17,561 nt of DNA. It comes from Promethearchaeota archaeon. GTDB taxonomy: Archaea; Asgardarchaeota; Lokiarchaeia; Sigyniarchaeales; SOKP01. The position numbers and the translations under genes were made by a program. Under the pieces are notes generated by a model that worked only from the letters and a program-made list of their open reading frames with translations, was not told the DNA's origin and made no database searches. Below are positions 8,801 through 15,917 of the stretch, one piece after another (position 1 is the stretch's first letter; every line of letters starts with the position of its first letter). The DNA lies in assembly GCA_019058135.1 (NCBI GenBank), contig JAHLWE010000209.1, forward strand, positions 1 through 17,561, read 5' to 3'.

Positions 8801-10230
8801 TTTATATCAGAATCAATTCTTATTACTTCATAAATAAATTTGTCTTTATATAAATAATATTTACTAAAAAAAATCATGTTTTTCCGAAGAATTCGACCTA
8901 GGAAAAAGTTGTGCGAAATTAAATCTTCTATTAGAAGGATCAAATCCCTAATTTTTTTTGACTTATTTGGGTAATTATATTTATAGTCATTCAGAAGTTT
9001 ATTTAAATAGATGACGCTATAATTTTTTATCGACGCATATACTGATTTAGCTAAATATGCATTTTCTCGAGTTAAATTTCTTAAATAATTATTAAATTCA
9101 ATTTCATTATCCAAAATCTCTAAATTAAAGTTATATTTCTGATTAATATATCTAAGAATTTCTGGTATTCCCTCATTTATTCCTAACTCTTTTTTCAAAA
9201 TATTTAAGTCTAAAGAAGTATTTATATCAAAATGTCTAAAAGCGGTTCTCTCAACTTCTTCAATAAATTTAGACCAAATAAATGAGCACATTAAAATAAT
9301 TTTCGAAATATCCATCAATTTCAAGGTATTAAATGAACTATAATCATGATTTAAGCCTTTGATTTTCATTGAGAGAAAAGAATAAATCCTTCCACGATTG
9401 TAATCAAGCAACCAGCAATAGTTTTCCAAAACATAAATAATCCAAAATGTTTCATTAATTTTTCCAATATTTTCCTTAAAACTAAAACCACCATCATTTT
9501 GTTGAAATTGGTGTAAATATTTTAAGTGTTTAGTCTCGATATCAGAACTTAAATCAAAATATTTAAGAATCAGTAATTGAAATACTATAGAATATTTCTT
9601 TTTTAAATCATTAAAATATTTTAAAAACACATTTTGTTGTAATTTGATATCAAAATCTAGAAGAATCAATGCTTCTATTACGAAAAAATTTGTTCTAATA
9701 GGCGTTGTTTTTTGGCAAATTGTACAATTTTTGTTTAAACAATGAACAAAACGCCCTTTATCTCTGGTCTTATAAATAAAATTAATAATCTTTTCTTTTA
9801 TATTTTCTCTTGGATGTGTAGATAAATAAACATCTAATTGTCCTAATAAATTTAAACTGGCTAAAGCAAAAAAGGTTGACCAATTATCCGGTTTTCTCTG
9901 TTTAGATTCAGGAGAGAACTTAAATCCTAGGGAATTTTCTTCAAAAATTTCACATCCTGTTATGAAATTAATGATCTTTTTGAGATTTATGGATATATCT
10001 TCCCTTAAATATTTCCCTAACAAAAGAAACCAATATATATTCTCTAAATTCAGATTTCTGAAAAATAATAAATTTTTTTCAAAAAACCGAAAAATTTTCA
10101 CAATCTTATCATATTCAGGTATAAAAAAACTTCCTATATCGTCATCTATGGCAAAAGTAAATGATCTAAAGGGCTTCTTTTTGAATACCGTTACATACGG
10201 ATAGGCCGAATTATCTTTTACCTTTGCCAT
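5818..10230 (-). CDS. Giant protein: alpha/alpha-toroid head, long coiled coil, winged-helix-like domain, C-terminal membrane hairpin
   Basis: About 1470 residues from ATG at 10230. A TTG six codons upstream is possible, but MAKVKDNSAYPYV looks natural. Residues 10-330 resemble the alpha/alpha-toroid of prenyltransferase-beta and squalene-cyclase families: repeated helix pairs, a QQNDGGFSF motif near 243-251 and GKINETFWIIYVLEN. A CxxxxCxxC cluster (C164, C169, C172) could hold zinc. Residues 480-1330 are almost unbroken charged heptad-type coiled coil rich in Glu, Lys, Ile, Leu and Asn. Residues 1337-1386 (YVTISFLAHELKTKKDKIQT, then GKYDPELQIYF) look like a PCI-type winged helix. Two hydrophobic helices (about 1418-1440 and 1443-1462) and a basic tail RKQKEEK end it, so the rod is probably anchored to a membrane with both ends in the cytoplasm. 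Function unknown; catalytic cyclase aspartates are not evident. A scaffold or tether role is inference. Confidence 0.8.
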   Translation of the reverse strand: MAKVKDNSAYPYVTVFKKKPFRSFTFAIDDDIGSFFIPEYDKIVKIFRFFEKNLLFFRNLNLENIYWFLLLGKYLREDISINLKKIINFITGCEIFEENSLGFKFSPESKQRKPDNWSTFFALASLNLLGQLDVYLSTHPRENIKEKIINFIYKTRDKGRFVHCLNKNCTICQKTTPIRTNFFVIEALILLDFDIKLQQNVFLKYFNDLKKKYSIVFQLLILKYFDLSSDIETKHLKYLHQFQQNDGGFSFKENIGKINETFWIIYVLENYCWLLDYNRGRIYSFLSMKIKGLNHDYSSFNTLKLMDISKIILMCSFIWSKFIEEVERTAFRHFDINTSLDLNILKKELGINEGIPEILRYINQKYNFNLEILDNEIEFNNYLRNLTRENAYLAKSVYASIKNYSVIYLNKLLNDYKYNYPNKSKKIRDLILLIEDLISHNFFLGRILRKNMIFFSKYYLYKDKFIYEVIRIDSDINSEEIINEKFKLEEIKTDIYNIISKLKDTPKKIKEEIKSLILVNEFDLAKERLKYNVKNALMEADFLNENIENSFSTDFKYINPNYQLSNEIVEWNKNYSEIRGKYFNLQNYFNEIFKEKENLKNFKLILYKLEELIDRNEQKIYSLINHFKNLFRESLEKSYSNEIVQQLLKVCEHLNSEIMKLDTQIYEISHKITSKEKSIQKVQKKVISKWISIKEDADTFIDYFLEGFKIYENDKNEMNEIEQSTSMMINELKNTVDLILKEKKYQLALEIIEEKTEKHLNEKLELVKNSKSKLKENMKSKKKLFLLLKKIQEDWNNLEQKIIAKIDNYRNSIEEKVIQERELEKLKEFDNFIKSNISILKEQLIKKENECEKDLNYQKLKINNLKSRIDELSKEYSDLNEKVKNKVKQLAKIVVDFQEKSKLCILSWNKFLDLFKNNLNDLKNKYTNEIIKQEILSTSSQSKSNLIKLDDLKKKLNLKCNVLIERINEMIEITKLAGELDENDKELLVHADDYYKNKQLRNFIEKQIEKLGNDFGKLVSLYESAIKNKSLKVNILEIQNRIEDFNTRQLNLERSYQNEILKIGININRDDFLANRNFFNTELNRYRDIIDEINKNTILFNQLINFIGGEFNSLRIQLRELNKSFQDEAEKINDYDKLLNNFSGKILKLSETMRISFNKIEQEISTTMIQNESLKILNSEIREELVFNKNLFNKEFEEFKENVSKKLNLIKNDALKKNLMHFINRTQVLLNQMLGSLERKVEDKLEIKDFKSTSIMVQRRVKKIREKLKYIENETSKLKKEFKKSSPTFNTKNKFLFDDFKHFLHEYDEIINEKIKKLEQLILKSYITIVIKAVKDEYVTISFLAHELKTKKDKIQTYIINMIGANELPGKYDPELQIYFENLEIIDNLNPAQLKVIKTTNFKLYEFLNRFRFFTSQYGSILTFIAAIFTITLSLYNLSGGNPLAVIVPLLIALIIILYFFLRKQKEEKI

Positions 10231-10275
10231 GTTATTGTGCTCAACCAAATAATTATTTGTTGCAAAATCTAAATT

Positions 10276-10290
10276 AGATATAAAAAATTT
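10276..10290 (-). promoter_or_regulatory. TATA-like box for the giant coiled-coil gene
   Basis: On the minus strand aaattttttatatct lies about 50 bases before the ATG at 10230, at a distance that fits an archaeal TATA box. The spacer down to the gene is AT-rich and holds no other obvious signal. Confidence 0.35.
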
Positions 10291-10353
10291 AAAATAAAAA
10301 ATTATTGTAAAAAAAATTCAAGTATTGTTTATTAAAGGAAAAATCATTTTTTT

Positions 10354-10443
10354 TCAAACAATTTTTCCCGCAATTACTTTAATGCCCTGCTTTACAATTT
10401 GCTCAAAATTATTTTGTGTAATTTCCAAACAAATAATTATTAG
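10354..10443 (-). pseudogene. In-frame continuation of the DUF3782-like gene after the amber stop
   Basis: Directly after TAG the same frame reads LIIICLEITQNNFEQIVKQG, then IKVIAGKIV and TGA at 10354-10356. Hydrophobic strand, helix, then a gIkVi strand is what ends PD-(D/E)XK proteins of this kind after the KKAELYKYQF helix. The full product would be about 219 residues. Either the gene carries one nonsense mutation or TAG is read through. The HdrD-like gene in this window ends with TAG, so general reassignment of TAG is unlikely. Confidence 0.6.
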
Positions 10444-11013
10444 CTAGTCGTAGTTCCTATTAAATTGATACTTATATAATTCTGCCTTTTTAATAAGTTG
10501 ATAAGCGTCGCTATTGTCTGCATGGAATTTTATTTCAATTAAAATCGTTTTAGTGTTCTGAACCAATATATCGATATCAGTTGAATAATTTCCCCCAAAT
10601 ACTTTACCTTCTTTATCATTGAGTTTTTCTTTTTTAATTTCACTTGTATTTATACTTTCTTGAATTAAATTATCATTTAAGAGGTATAAAATAGCATTTT
10701 CCAACCCTATATCGCCTCGACGTCCTAACGAGTTTATAGAAGTTTGTAACTGGGCTCTTTCTTGTCTGGCTATTTCAAAACCCTTATTCATTTCTTTAAT
10801 TAATGCTTCAAATCGCTTATCTACGGCTTCAAATCGCTTATTCATTTGCTCTTGAAGGGCTTCAAATCGTCTGTCGGAATGTTCAATAATTCTTATAATA
10901 TCTTCTTTTGTAGCAACCACTCTGGAGAGAGCAGTTATTATTGCACCCTTTATCTCGTCGTCTTCCCTTATTAACTTTGGTAAAAGCTTTAACAACTCGT
11001 TTTTATCGATCAA
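10444..11013 (-). CDS. DUF3782-like PD-(D/E)XK protein, ended early by an amber codon
   Basis: A 189-residue product. The N-terminal half is a helical, coiled-coil region with near-repeats (RRFEALQEQMNKRFEAVDKRFEALIKEMNKGFE split over residues 48-80). The C-terminal half has a restriction-nuclease-like core: GGNYSTDIDILVQN (D149, D151 region) and TILIEIKFHA with the E-x-K pair. Many archaeal genomes carry such DUF3782 proteins; their role is unproven, though nucleic-acid cleavage is predicted from the fold. TTG at 11013 is the chosen start because ggag stands 7 bases before it. The TAG stop at 10444-10446 interrupts the fold: the same frame continues for 29 more sense codons that look like the family's last strand and helix (see the adjoining entry). 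Confidence 0.7.
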   Translation of the reverse strand: MIDKNELLKLLPKLIREDDEIKGAIITALSRVVATKEDIIRIIEHSDRRFEALQEQMNKRFEAVDKRFEALIKEMNKGFEIARQERAQLQTSINSLGRRGDIGLENAILYLLNDNLIQESINTSEIKKEKLNDKEGKVFGGNYSTDIDILVQNTKTILIEIKFHADNSDAYQLIKKAELYKYQFNRNYD

Positions 11014-11043
11014 TTTTAAACTCCAGTTTCTAATATAAAATAA

Positions 11044-11064
11044 GACTTATATTTTTAAATATAT
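11044..11064 (-). promoter_or_regulatory. TATA-like region for the DUF3782-like gene
   Basis: On the minus strand the segment reads tatatttaaaaatataag, an A/T box about 30-50 bases before the TTG start at 11013. Position and composition fit an archaeal TATA element; nothing more can be shown. Confidence 0.3.
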
Positions 11065-11289
11065 CTGCTCAAAGAAGTTATGATAATCGTTTAAAATGAG
11101 CTGGGTATTTAGAAAATCTTTACAATAATTTTTTCTTTATATCTTAAGAATTGCTGCAATAATATTCGGTTTCAAGAATAAAATTATTAAAATTAGGAAA
11201 AACGCAAAAAATCGTATGATAATTAGTTCCTTTTATTTTTTCAATTTATTTAATAATATTTTTAATTTTTAATAATTACTATTTTTATT

Positions 11290-12174
11290 ATGGCTGAAAA
11301 ACCTATTTTTGGAAATTGGCTCTCAATTGAAAAAATTAACTCTCTCGATAAATATATTTTAGTCACAATGGAAGAACCATGGAAAATTATAGAACCAAAA
11401 ATCACACATAAACCAATTTTCCTTAAATTTAATAATAATATGGCAATCGACCATTTAAAAACATTAGCTTTGAATTTTGAATATCATCTTTTAGAAAATT
11501 GTAGTTTAATAGGGATTGGTGGAGGAACAACTTGTGATGCTGCAAAATTTTTAGCTTGGTATTTAAGAGATAAATTTGGTTTAAATATAGACTTAATATT
11601 GATACCATCGATTATTTCTGTGGATGCTTTCTTATGTTCTTCAATTGCCGTAAGAATTAATAATAAAGTAAAATATATTGGAGAGAGCCACCCAAAAGAT
11701 ATTTTTATCGATTATGATTTAATTCAAATCGCTCCTCCATTTTTAAACAGAGCAAGAGTTTCGGATACAATTTCAATTACTACAGCGTTAGGAGATTGGA
11801 AACTCGCCAAAGATGAAACAAACGAAAATCTTAACCAAAATTTATTTAATCGAGCAAGAAATATTGCTGTTAATTTAATGGAAGCAAGATCTGAAATTAA
11901 GGATGTGACTGAAAAAGGAATTAAAGCTTTAGTTGATGGATTTTATAATGAAGTTGTACTTTGTGAAGAATGGGGGAATGCAAGGCCTGAAGAAGGAAGC
12001 GAACATTTTCTGGCATATTGCCTAGAATCATTTTCTCAAGAACATTATATTCACAGTAATTTAATTGGCATGAATATACTAATTAGTCTCTTTCTACAAG
12101 AAGAATATGCGGAATTTTCAATTGATGAAATAAAACAATTTTTTGAAGATATTAAAATAAATATTACTCCTTAA
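11290..12174 (+). CDS. egsA: sn-Glycerol-1-phosphate dehydrogenase-like protein, stopped 52 codons early by in-frame TAA
   Basis: Family member of EgsA/AraM (iron-containing alcohol dehydrogenase fold), which reduces dihydroxyacetone phosphate to sn-glycerol-1-phosphate, the backbone of archaeal lipids. Signatures: NAD(P)-binding LIGIGGGTTCDAAKFLAWYL (73-92), IPSIISVDAFLCSSIAVR (105-122), and metal ligands probably D159 (ARVSD), H239 (ARPEEGSEHFLAYCLESF) and H255. The product stops at residue 294, whereas the family is usually near 350. In the same frame 52 further codons after the TAA resemble the missing C-terminal helical region. The catalytic ligands are all before the stop, but the helical C-terminal domain would be incomplete. 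No clear ribosome site precedes ATG 11290. Whether the cell has another intact copy cannot be seen here. Confidence 0.8.
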   Translation: MAEKPIFGNWLSIEKINSLDKYILVTMEEPWKIIEPKITHKPIFLKFNNNMAIDHLKTLALNFEYHLLENCSLIGIGGGTTCDAAKFLAWYLRDKFGLNIDLILIPSIISVDAFLCSSIAVRINNKVKYIGESHPKDIFIDYDLIQIAPPFLNRARVSDTISITTALGDWKLAKDETNENLNQNLFNRARNIAVNLMEARSEIKDVTEKGIKALVDGFYNEVVLCEEWGNARPEEGSEHFLAYCLESFSQEHYIHSNLIGMNILISLFLQEEYAEFSIDEIKQFFEDIKINITP

Positions 12175-12333
12175 AAGCAGCATATTTCTTATAATAATAT
12201 TAAAAAAGCTTTAAAAAAAATTAAAAAGTATGTTATTTCCGAAAAATTACCCTATTCAATATATAATTCCTCAAAATTGATCCTAAATAATAAAAAGATT
12301 GATGAAATCATTAAATTCTTAAAAGCAATTTAG
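12175..12333 (+). pseudogene. In-frame C-terminal remainder of the glycerol-1-phosphate dehydrogenase gene
   Basis: Straight after TAA (12172-12174) and without a frame change the sequence reads KQHISYNNIKKALKKIKKYV, then ISEKLPYSIYNSSKLIL and on to KFLKAI and TAG. This matches the end of EgsA/AraM proteins, where a pattern of the type ditkedvkkALl.akeyv.ee..ytil precedes the last helix. Together with the upstream part the length is about 347 residues, normal for the family. The open frame has stayed intact, which suggests a recent mutation, a consensus error or readthrough. Confidence 0.7.
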
Positions 12334-12433
12334 ATGGATATTTGATTTGATTAATAAGTTCCATTTTAATCTTATTTAAGCTCATCTAAACTTAAATTTT
12401 TAGAAAAAGTAAAAGAAAATTAATTATTTTATC

Positions 12434-12577
12434 CTAAGCTATATCTTTCAAAAATCCAGCACCAATTCTATTAAAAATTTCACCATATTTTACTCCAAAT
12501 TTCTGTCCTATTTCACCATATACTAACTTAACTAGTAAATTCACTCTGATAACATTAGGAACATCTTCTTCTAACAA
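12434..12577 (-). pseudogene. C-terminal remnant of an unidentified gene
   Basis: Between the dehydrogenase remainder and the SLOG gene, the minus strand reads 47 codons ending at TAG: LLEEDVPNVIRVNLLVKLVY, then GEIGQKFGVKYGEIFNRIGA and GFLKDIA. Codon use and amphipathic pattern look like real protein, but only a stop and no proper start lies at its 5' end (TAG just before TTG 12577). I do not recognise the family. It fills much of the otherwise gene-free stretch 12334-12660; in the rest, 12334-12433, I see nothing. Confidence 0.45.
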
Positions 12578-12666
12578 CTAGGATTTTATTATTATTAGGT
12601 ATTGGTTTTTTATTAAAAAAGCTTGGAAAAACTGATACTGAAGAATGGGAAGAAGTAATAAATGAA

Positions 12667-13710
12667 TTGAATAATTATGGGTTTAAATTAGAGCAGCCAA
12701 TTTTAAATAATACAATTGTTATTTTAGCAGGAGGAATTAAAAATTTCAATAAAACTCAATTAAAAGAATATTTTAAGATTTTTAGACAAGCTTTTAAAGA
12801 TCATGAAGGAGAGCTAATTTCTGGTTGCTACGCTGATGAAATTAATGAACTGATTTTGAATTTTTATACAATGCCTTCAAAATATAATGCCTATATTTAT
12901 ACTCCTAATAGAATAAATTTCAGCCAGATTGCTGGAAAAATTGTATATAAATTACCAAAGATTGATTTTGATTTAAATCTTGATATAATTTTCCAGTATT
13001 GGTTTGATATTTTGAATTCTTACTCAAATCCTAATGGTATAAAAATGATTGGTATTAATGGAGGTGAAATAGCCGCATTAGAATATCGTATGACAATTGC
13101 CTTTGGAGTACCATTAGGTATAATGGAAAATGTACAAGGTGCAGTTTTGGATTTAATAAATGATATTCGAAGGAAGAAGATTTTTGATGAAAAATATGTT
13201 AAAAAGCCTTATTATTTATATAAAGAAGTAAATAATACTGGAAACGACATTTATAATTTTATTACTATGCCATTTATTAAAGATCCAGATATAGAGAATA
13301 TACAATTAATACTAATTCAAAATGTTGCAAGTGGTACTGTTGTCTTTAGTATTGAATTCATTCAAAAAGTTATAAGTGTTGATCTCATAAGTAGTTTTCT
13401 TAAAGCAGTTGATCTTTGGGGAGAAGAAATCAAAGCTGGTGGAACTATCTCAGTAGACTTTGAAGAACGTTATATAATAGGAGATTTTATCATTGAAGAT
13501 CAGTTAAAAGTTATGATTTTCCTTAAAAAAAAACCATCAGAATGGTTAAAAGAAAAAATTTCAACATATATTAAAAGAGTGGAAATAGAATTGGGAAATA
13601 TTTTAATTCAATTTGCTAATATATTTCGTTCATATTCATTAACTCCAGAAATGAGTAAAATTTTCAAAGAAGTTTTTGGAGAAGAAATTCTAAAATTGGT
13701 AAATAAATAA
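12667..13710 (+). CDS. SLOG-like domain plus longin-like domain protein, probably 5'-truncated
   Basis: 347 residues from TTG 12667, the only usual start codon available. The frame is open further upstream and the residues there (ILLLLGIGFLLKKLG, TDTEEWEEVINEL) look like genuine coding, so the original N-terminus seems lost near 12580, where the opposite-strand remnant begins. Residues 15-165 resemble a SLOG (LOG-like nucleotide-binding) fold: IVILAGGIKNF, GELISGCYADEI where active relatives have SGGTxxGI, and GIKMIGINGGEIAALEYRMT then FGVPLGIME. Residues 210-345 (IQLILIQNVASGTVVFSIEF, GGTISVDFEERYIIGDF, a long last helix) look longin- or roadblock-like, a fold abundant in Asgard archaea as small-GTPase partners. 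A signalling role is inferred. Leucine-rich repeat DNA abuts the stop. Confidence 0.6.
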   Translation: MNNYGFKLEQPILNNTIVILAGGIKNFNKTQLKEYFKIFRQAFKDHEGELISGCYADEINELILNFYTMPSKYNAYIYTPNRINFSQIAGKIVYKLPKIDFDLNLDIIFQYWFDILNSYSNPNGIKMIGINGGEIAALEYRMTIAFGVPLGIMENVQGAVLDLINDIRRKKIFDEKYVKKPYYLYKEVNNTGNDIYNFITMPFIKDPDIENIQLILIQNVASGTVVFSIEFIQKVISVDLISSFLKAVDLWGEEIKAGGTISVDFEERYIIGDFIIEDQLKVMIFLKKKPSEWLKEKISTYIKRVEIELGNILIQFANIFRSYSLTPEMSKIFKEVFGEEILKLVNK

Positions 13711-14195
13711 TAAAAATGTATTATTAGATCTCAGTAATAACCAAATCTCAGAAATAATAGGCTTAGAAGCATTGATAAATCTGGAAGAACTAAATTTAAA
13801 AGGAAATTATATTACTGAGATTAAAGGACTTACTACATTTAACAATTTAAAGGTTCTTAATTTATCAGAAAATAATTTTTCTGAAATAAAAGTCCTTGAC
13901 TCTTTAACAAAATTATGGGAATTAGATCTTAGTATCAATAAAATTTCACAAATAAAAGGACTAGTTTCAGTTATTAATTTAGAAGTTTTAAATTTAGAAG
14001 AAAACTATATTACAGAGATAAAAGGGGGTTGAGAAATTAAAGAATTTAGAAGAATTAAATTTATATGAAAATAATATCTCTTATGTGTCAGAATTAATAC
14101 ATCTTACAACTTTGAGAGAATTAAACTTAGGTGGAAATAATATTTCTGAAATTAAAAATTTTAAATGCGCATTTTTTTCCTTTTTATGTATTTAA
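13703..14195 (+). pseudogene. Leucine-rich repeat fragment with a frameshift
   Basis: About seven 22-residue leucine-rich repeats of the type NLEELNLKGNYITEIKGL. They begin abruptly as NVLLDLSNNQISEI in a frame overlapping the end of the SLOG gene and run to EIKGG and TGA at 14030-14032. One base later in frame, repeats continue: VEKLKNLEELNLYENNISYV, then LRELNLGGNNISEIKNF. Similarity fades near 14163 and the frame closes at 14195. The shift coincides with a run of five G at 14024-14028; four G would restore EIKGVEKLKNLEELNL. There is no credible start codon for the whole: TTG 13772 begins inside a repeat. Asgard genomes carry many long LRR proteins, some linked to small GTPase domains; this looks like a broken-off piece of one. 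Confidence 0.75.
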
Positions 14196-14265
14196 ACTTC
14201 TTTTCCTCATAAAAAGCTGATTTTTTAATAATTTCATAAATAAGTTTAGAATCTATTATAGTATG

Positions 14266-14285
14266 CCCTATTTATTCTTATAGGG
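14266..14285. terminator. Small hairpin between converging genes
   Basis: ccctat, an 8-base loop and atAGGG form a perfect 6-bp stem in the 129-base gap between the LRR fragment and the end of the PHP gene. It is one of the few G/C-containing palindromes in the gap. It could slow transcription from either side, but no long T-run follows directly. Apart from it I see nothing in 14196-14324. Confidence 0.25.
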
Positions 14286-14324
14286 TGGATATAATAACTG
14301 TGGATTTAGATATTATAAAATTGC

Positions 14325-15776
14325 TTAACTTAAGATCGAATTTTTTAAGAATTTAAAAATTAACTGCTCAAACCATCTATATTGGTTTGTTATAATGTTA
14401 ATAGCTGGTTTATAGTAATCATAAAAAGAAATTATCTTAAAAACAAGTTCAGAGCTTAAAATGATAATTCCTACAGTATCTAATGAGTGTGAATCACTTC
14501 CAATTGTAAAAATTGGTTTTCTTTCCGAAGCACTATATTTTGTAAACTTTTTTATCATGTTAAAAAAAAGTTCAATAACCTCTTTTAAGGAGTTTTTAGC
14601 ATAATGGCTATAATTAGTGTATTTTAAATTGAATAGTTCAATTCCTTTAAGACCCTTATTTAATAATCCTATTATATTTTCATAGGTTTCATAATTATAA
14701 TAACCTGGATGAGCTAAAATACTCACACCTCCATGATCAATAGCCCATTCTAGTACTGTATTGACTGGAACATTTCCCCATAATTTTTTATTATGAATTC
14801 TATCTGATGCTTTTTCGAGTAATTTATTAGTATATGAGTCAAATCCATTTAAAACCCATTTTTGGAATTTATCTAAGTTTGGAAAATATACCAATATATC
14901 CCTTCTATCTTCAATCCACTTATTATTTTTATTTATGCCTGTAGCCACCTCTATTCCCGGGATCACATCAATATTAAATATCAAACCTATCTTAATTGCC
15001 TTACACACCCCATCAAAATTATTATGATCAGTAATAGAAATTGTCTTTAACCCTATTTCCTTGGCTTTACATAATACTTCACCTACAGATTGGGCTCCAC
15101 AATCAGAATAATGTGAATGAAGATGTAAGTCTATTTGAAATTTTTCAGGATTTTCTGAATCTGTAACTGGCATTCTTGATATTGATAACAATTTATTTAG
15201 CCATTCAAGTGAAATATCTACTAAAAATGTTAAAATCTTGTCGAATATTTCATCAGAATAAAGTTTACATAATTTAATACATTCACGATTGATTTCTTTA
15301 CTATTTTTATTTACAATTTCCTTCTTTAATACGTCTACTTCGATCAATTTGTTTAGTCTTTTTAAATATCTTAATGTCTCTGTTACTTTATCCGAATTAT
15401 TTAACTTCTTCATACAATATTCAATATATTTTAAATAGTCGTTTCGAGCAATATATTCTATAAGATCTTCTTTTTTTATTCTCCTAGCTTTATGCTTAAT
15501 TTCCAAAAGACCATCTATGCCATATCCTTTTTGGTTGAGATCTTTTCCAGCAGTAAAATCGGGGAATTTTCCCTCAATTTTATGACTAAATGGTTCAATA
15601 GTTCGATTTATACCCCAGAGTAAATCTTTAATTTTTTCTGCATTATCTAAAGTTCCACACCATTCCCTAAAGTAATCTAAAACCTTTTTTAAAAGCTTTT
15701 TAACTGAGTTATTATGAATTTCCAAGAATTTAGCTATTTTATCGTGTAAATTCTCTCCAATATCAACAATTGTCAT
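14325..15776 (-). CDS. PHP-domain phosphoesterase with an unrecognised 200-residue N-terminal region
   Basis: 483 residues. The PHP metal-binding phosphoesterase domain spans about 212-450 with all hallmark motifs: DLHLHSHYSDCG (H218, H220, D225), ITDHNNFDG (D250, H251), PGIEVAT (E276), ILAHPGYY (H356) and IGSDSHSLD (D428, H430). Such domains hydrolyse phosphomonoesters or phosphodiesters in histidinol phosphatases, RNase AM and DNA polymerase-linked proofreaders. Residues 1-205 are helical, charged and not recognised; KIEGKFPDFTAGKDLNQKGYG (67-87) is its least helical part. No signal or membrane segment. ATG at 15776 was chosen; it has no clear ribosome site, and an AT box (minus tttataatttaaat, about 15 to 30 bases upstream) suggests a leaderless or short-leader transcript. 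The gene is divergent from the TIR fragment and is the only apparently intact gene in 10350-16770. Confidence 0.8.
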   Translation of the reverse strand: MTIVDIGENLHDKIAKFLEIHNNSVKKLLKKVLDYFREWCGTLDNAEKIKDLLWGINRTIEPFSHKIEGKFPDFTAGKDLNQKGYGIDGLLEIKHKARRIKKEDLIEYIARNDYLKYIEYCMKKLNNSDKVTETLRYLKRLNKLIEVDVLKKEIVNKNSKEINRECIKLCKLYSDEIFDKILTFLVDISLEWLNKLLSISRMPVTDSENPEKFQIDLHLHSHYSDCGAQSVGEVLCKAKEIGLKTISITDHNNFDGVCKAIKIGLIFNIDVIPGIEVATGINKNNKWIEDRRDILVYFPNLDKFQKWVLNGFDSYTNKLLEKASDRIHNKKLWGNVPVNTVLEWAIDHGGVSILAHPGYYNYETYENIIGLLNKGLKGIELFNLKYTNYSHYAKNSLKEVIELFFNMIKKFTKYSASERKPIFTIGSDSHSLDTVGIIILSSELVFKIISFYDYYKPAINIITNQYRWFEQLIFKFLKNSILS

Positions 15777-15917
15777 TTTAATAACTTAATTTAAATTATA
15801 AATTGATTGCATTCTTAATGAAATCTTATAATTATAGAAAACTTTCAAATATGTACTGATGATTTAAAAAATTACTATTTAAATTTAAGCTAAATTTTTT
15901 ACAAGGGAATTCAATTA
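15777..15917. promoter_or_regulatory. Divergent promoter gap between PHP and TIR genes
   Basis: 141 AT-rich bases with two TATA-like segments: tttataatttaaat on the minus strand near 15787-15803, for the PHP gene, and tatttaaattt on the plus strand near 15875-15886, for the TIR gene. aaggga at 15903-15908 is a ribosome site 9 bases before the TIR ATG. Confidence 0.35.

Noticed and set aside
10246..10259. 14-bp perfect palindrome caaataattatttg upstream of the giant gene
   Set aside because: In DNA this AT-rich several such palindromes are expected by chance in 17 kb; no second related copy near a promoter.
12334..12433. Possible regulatory RNA or small gene after the dehydrogenase
   Set aside because: No open frame, hairpin or conserved motif could be seen.
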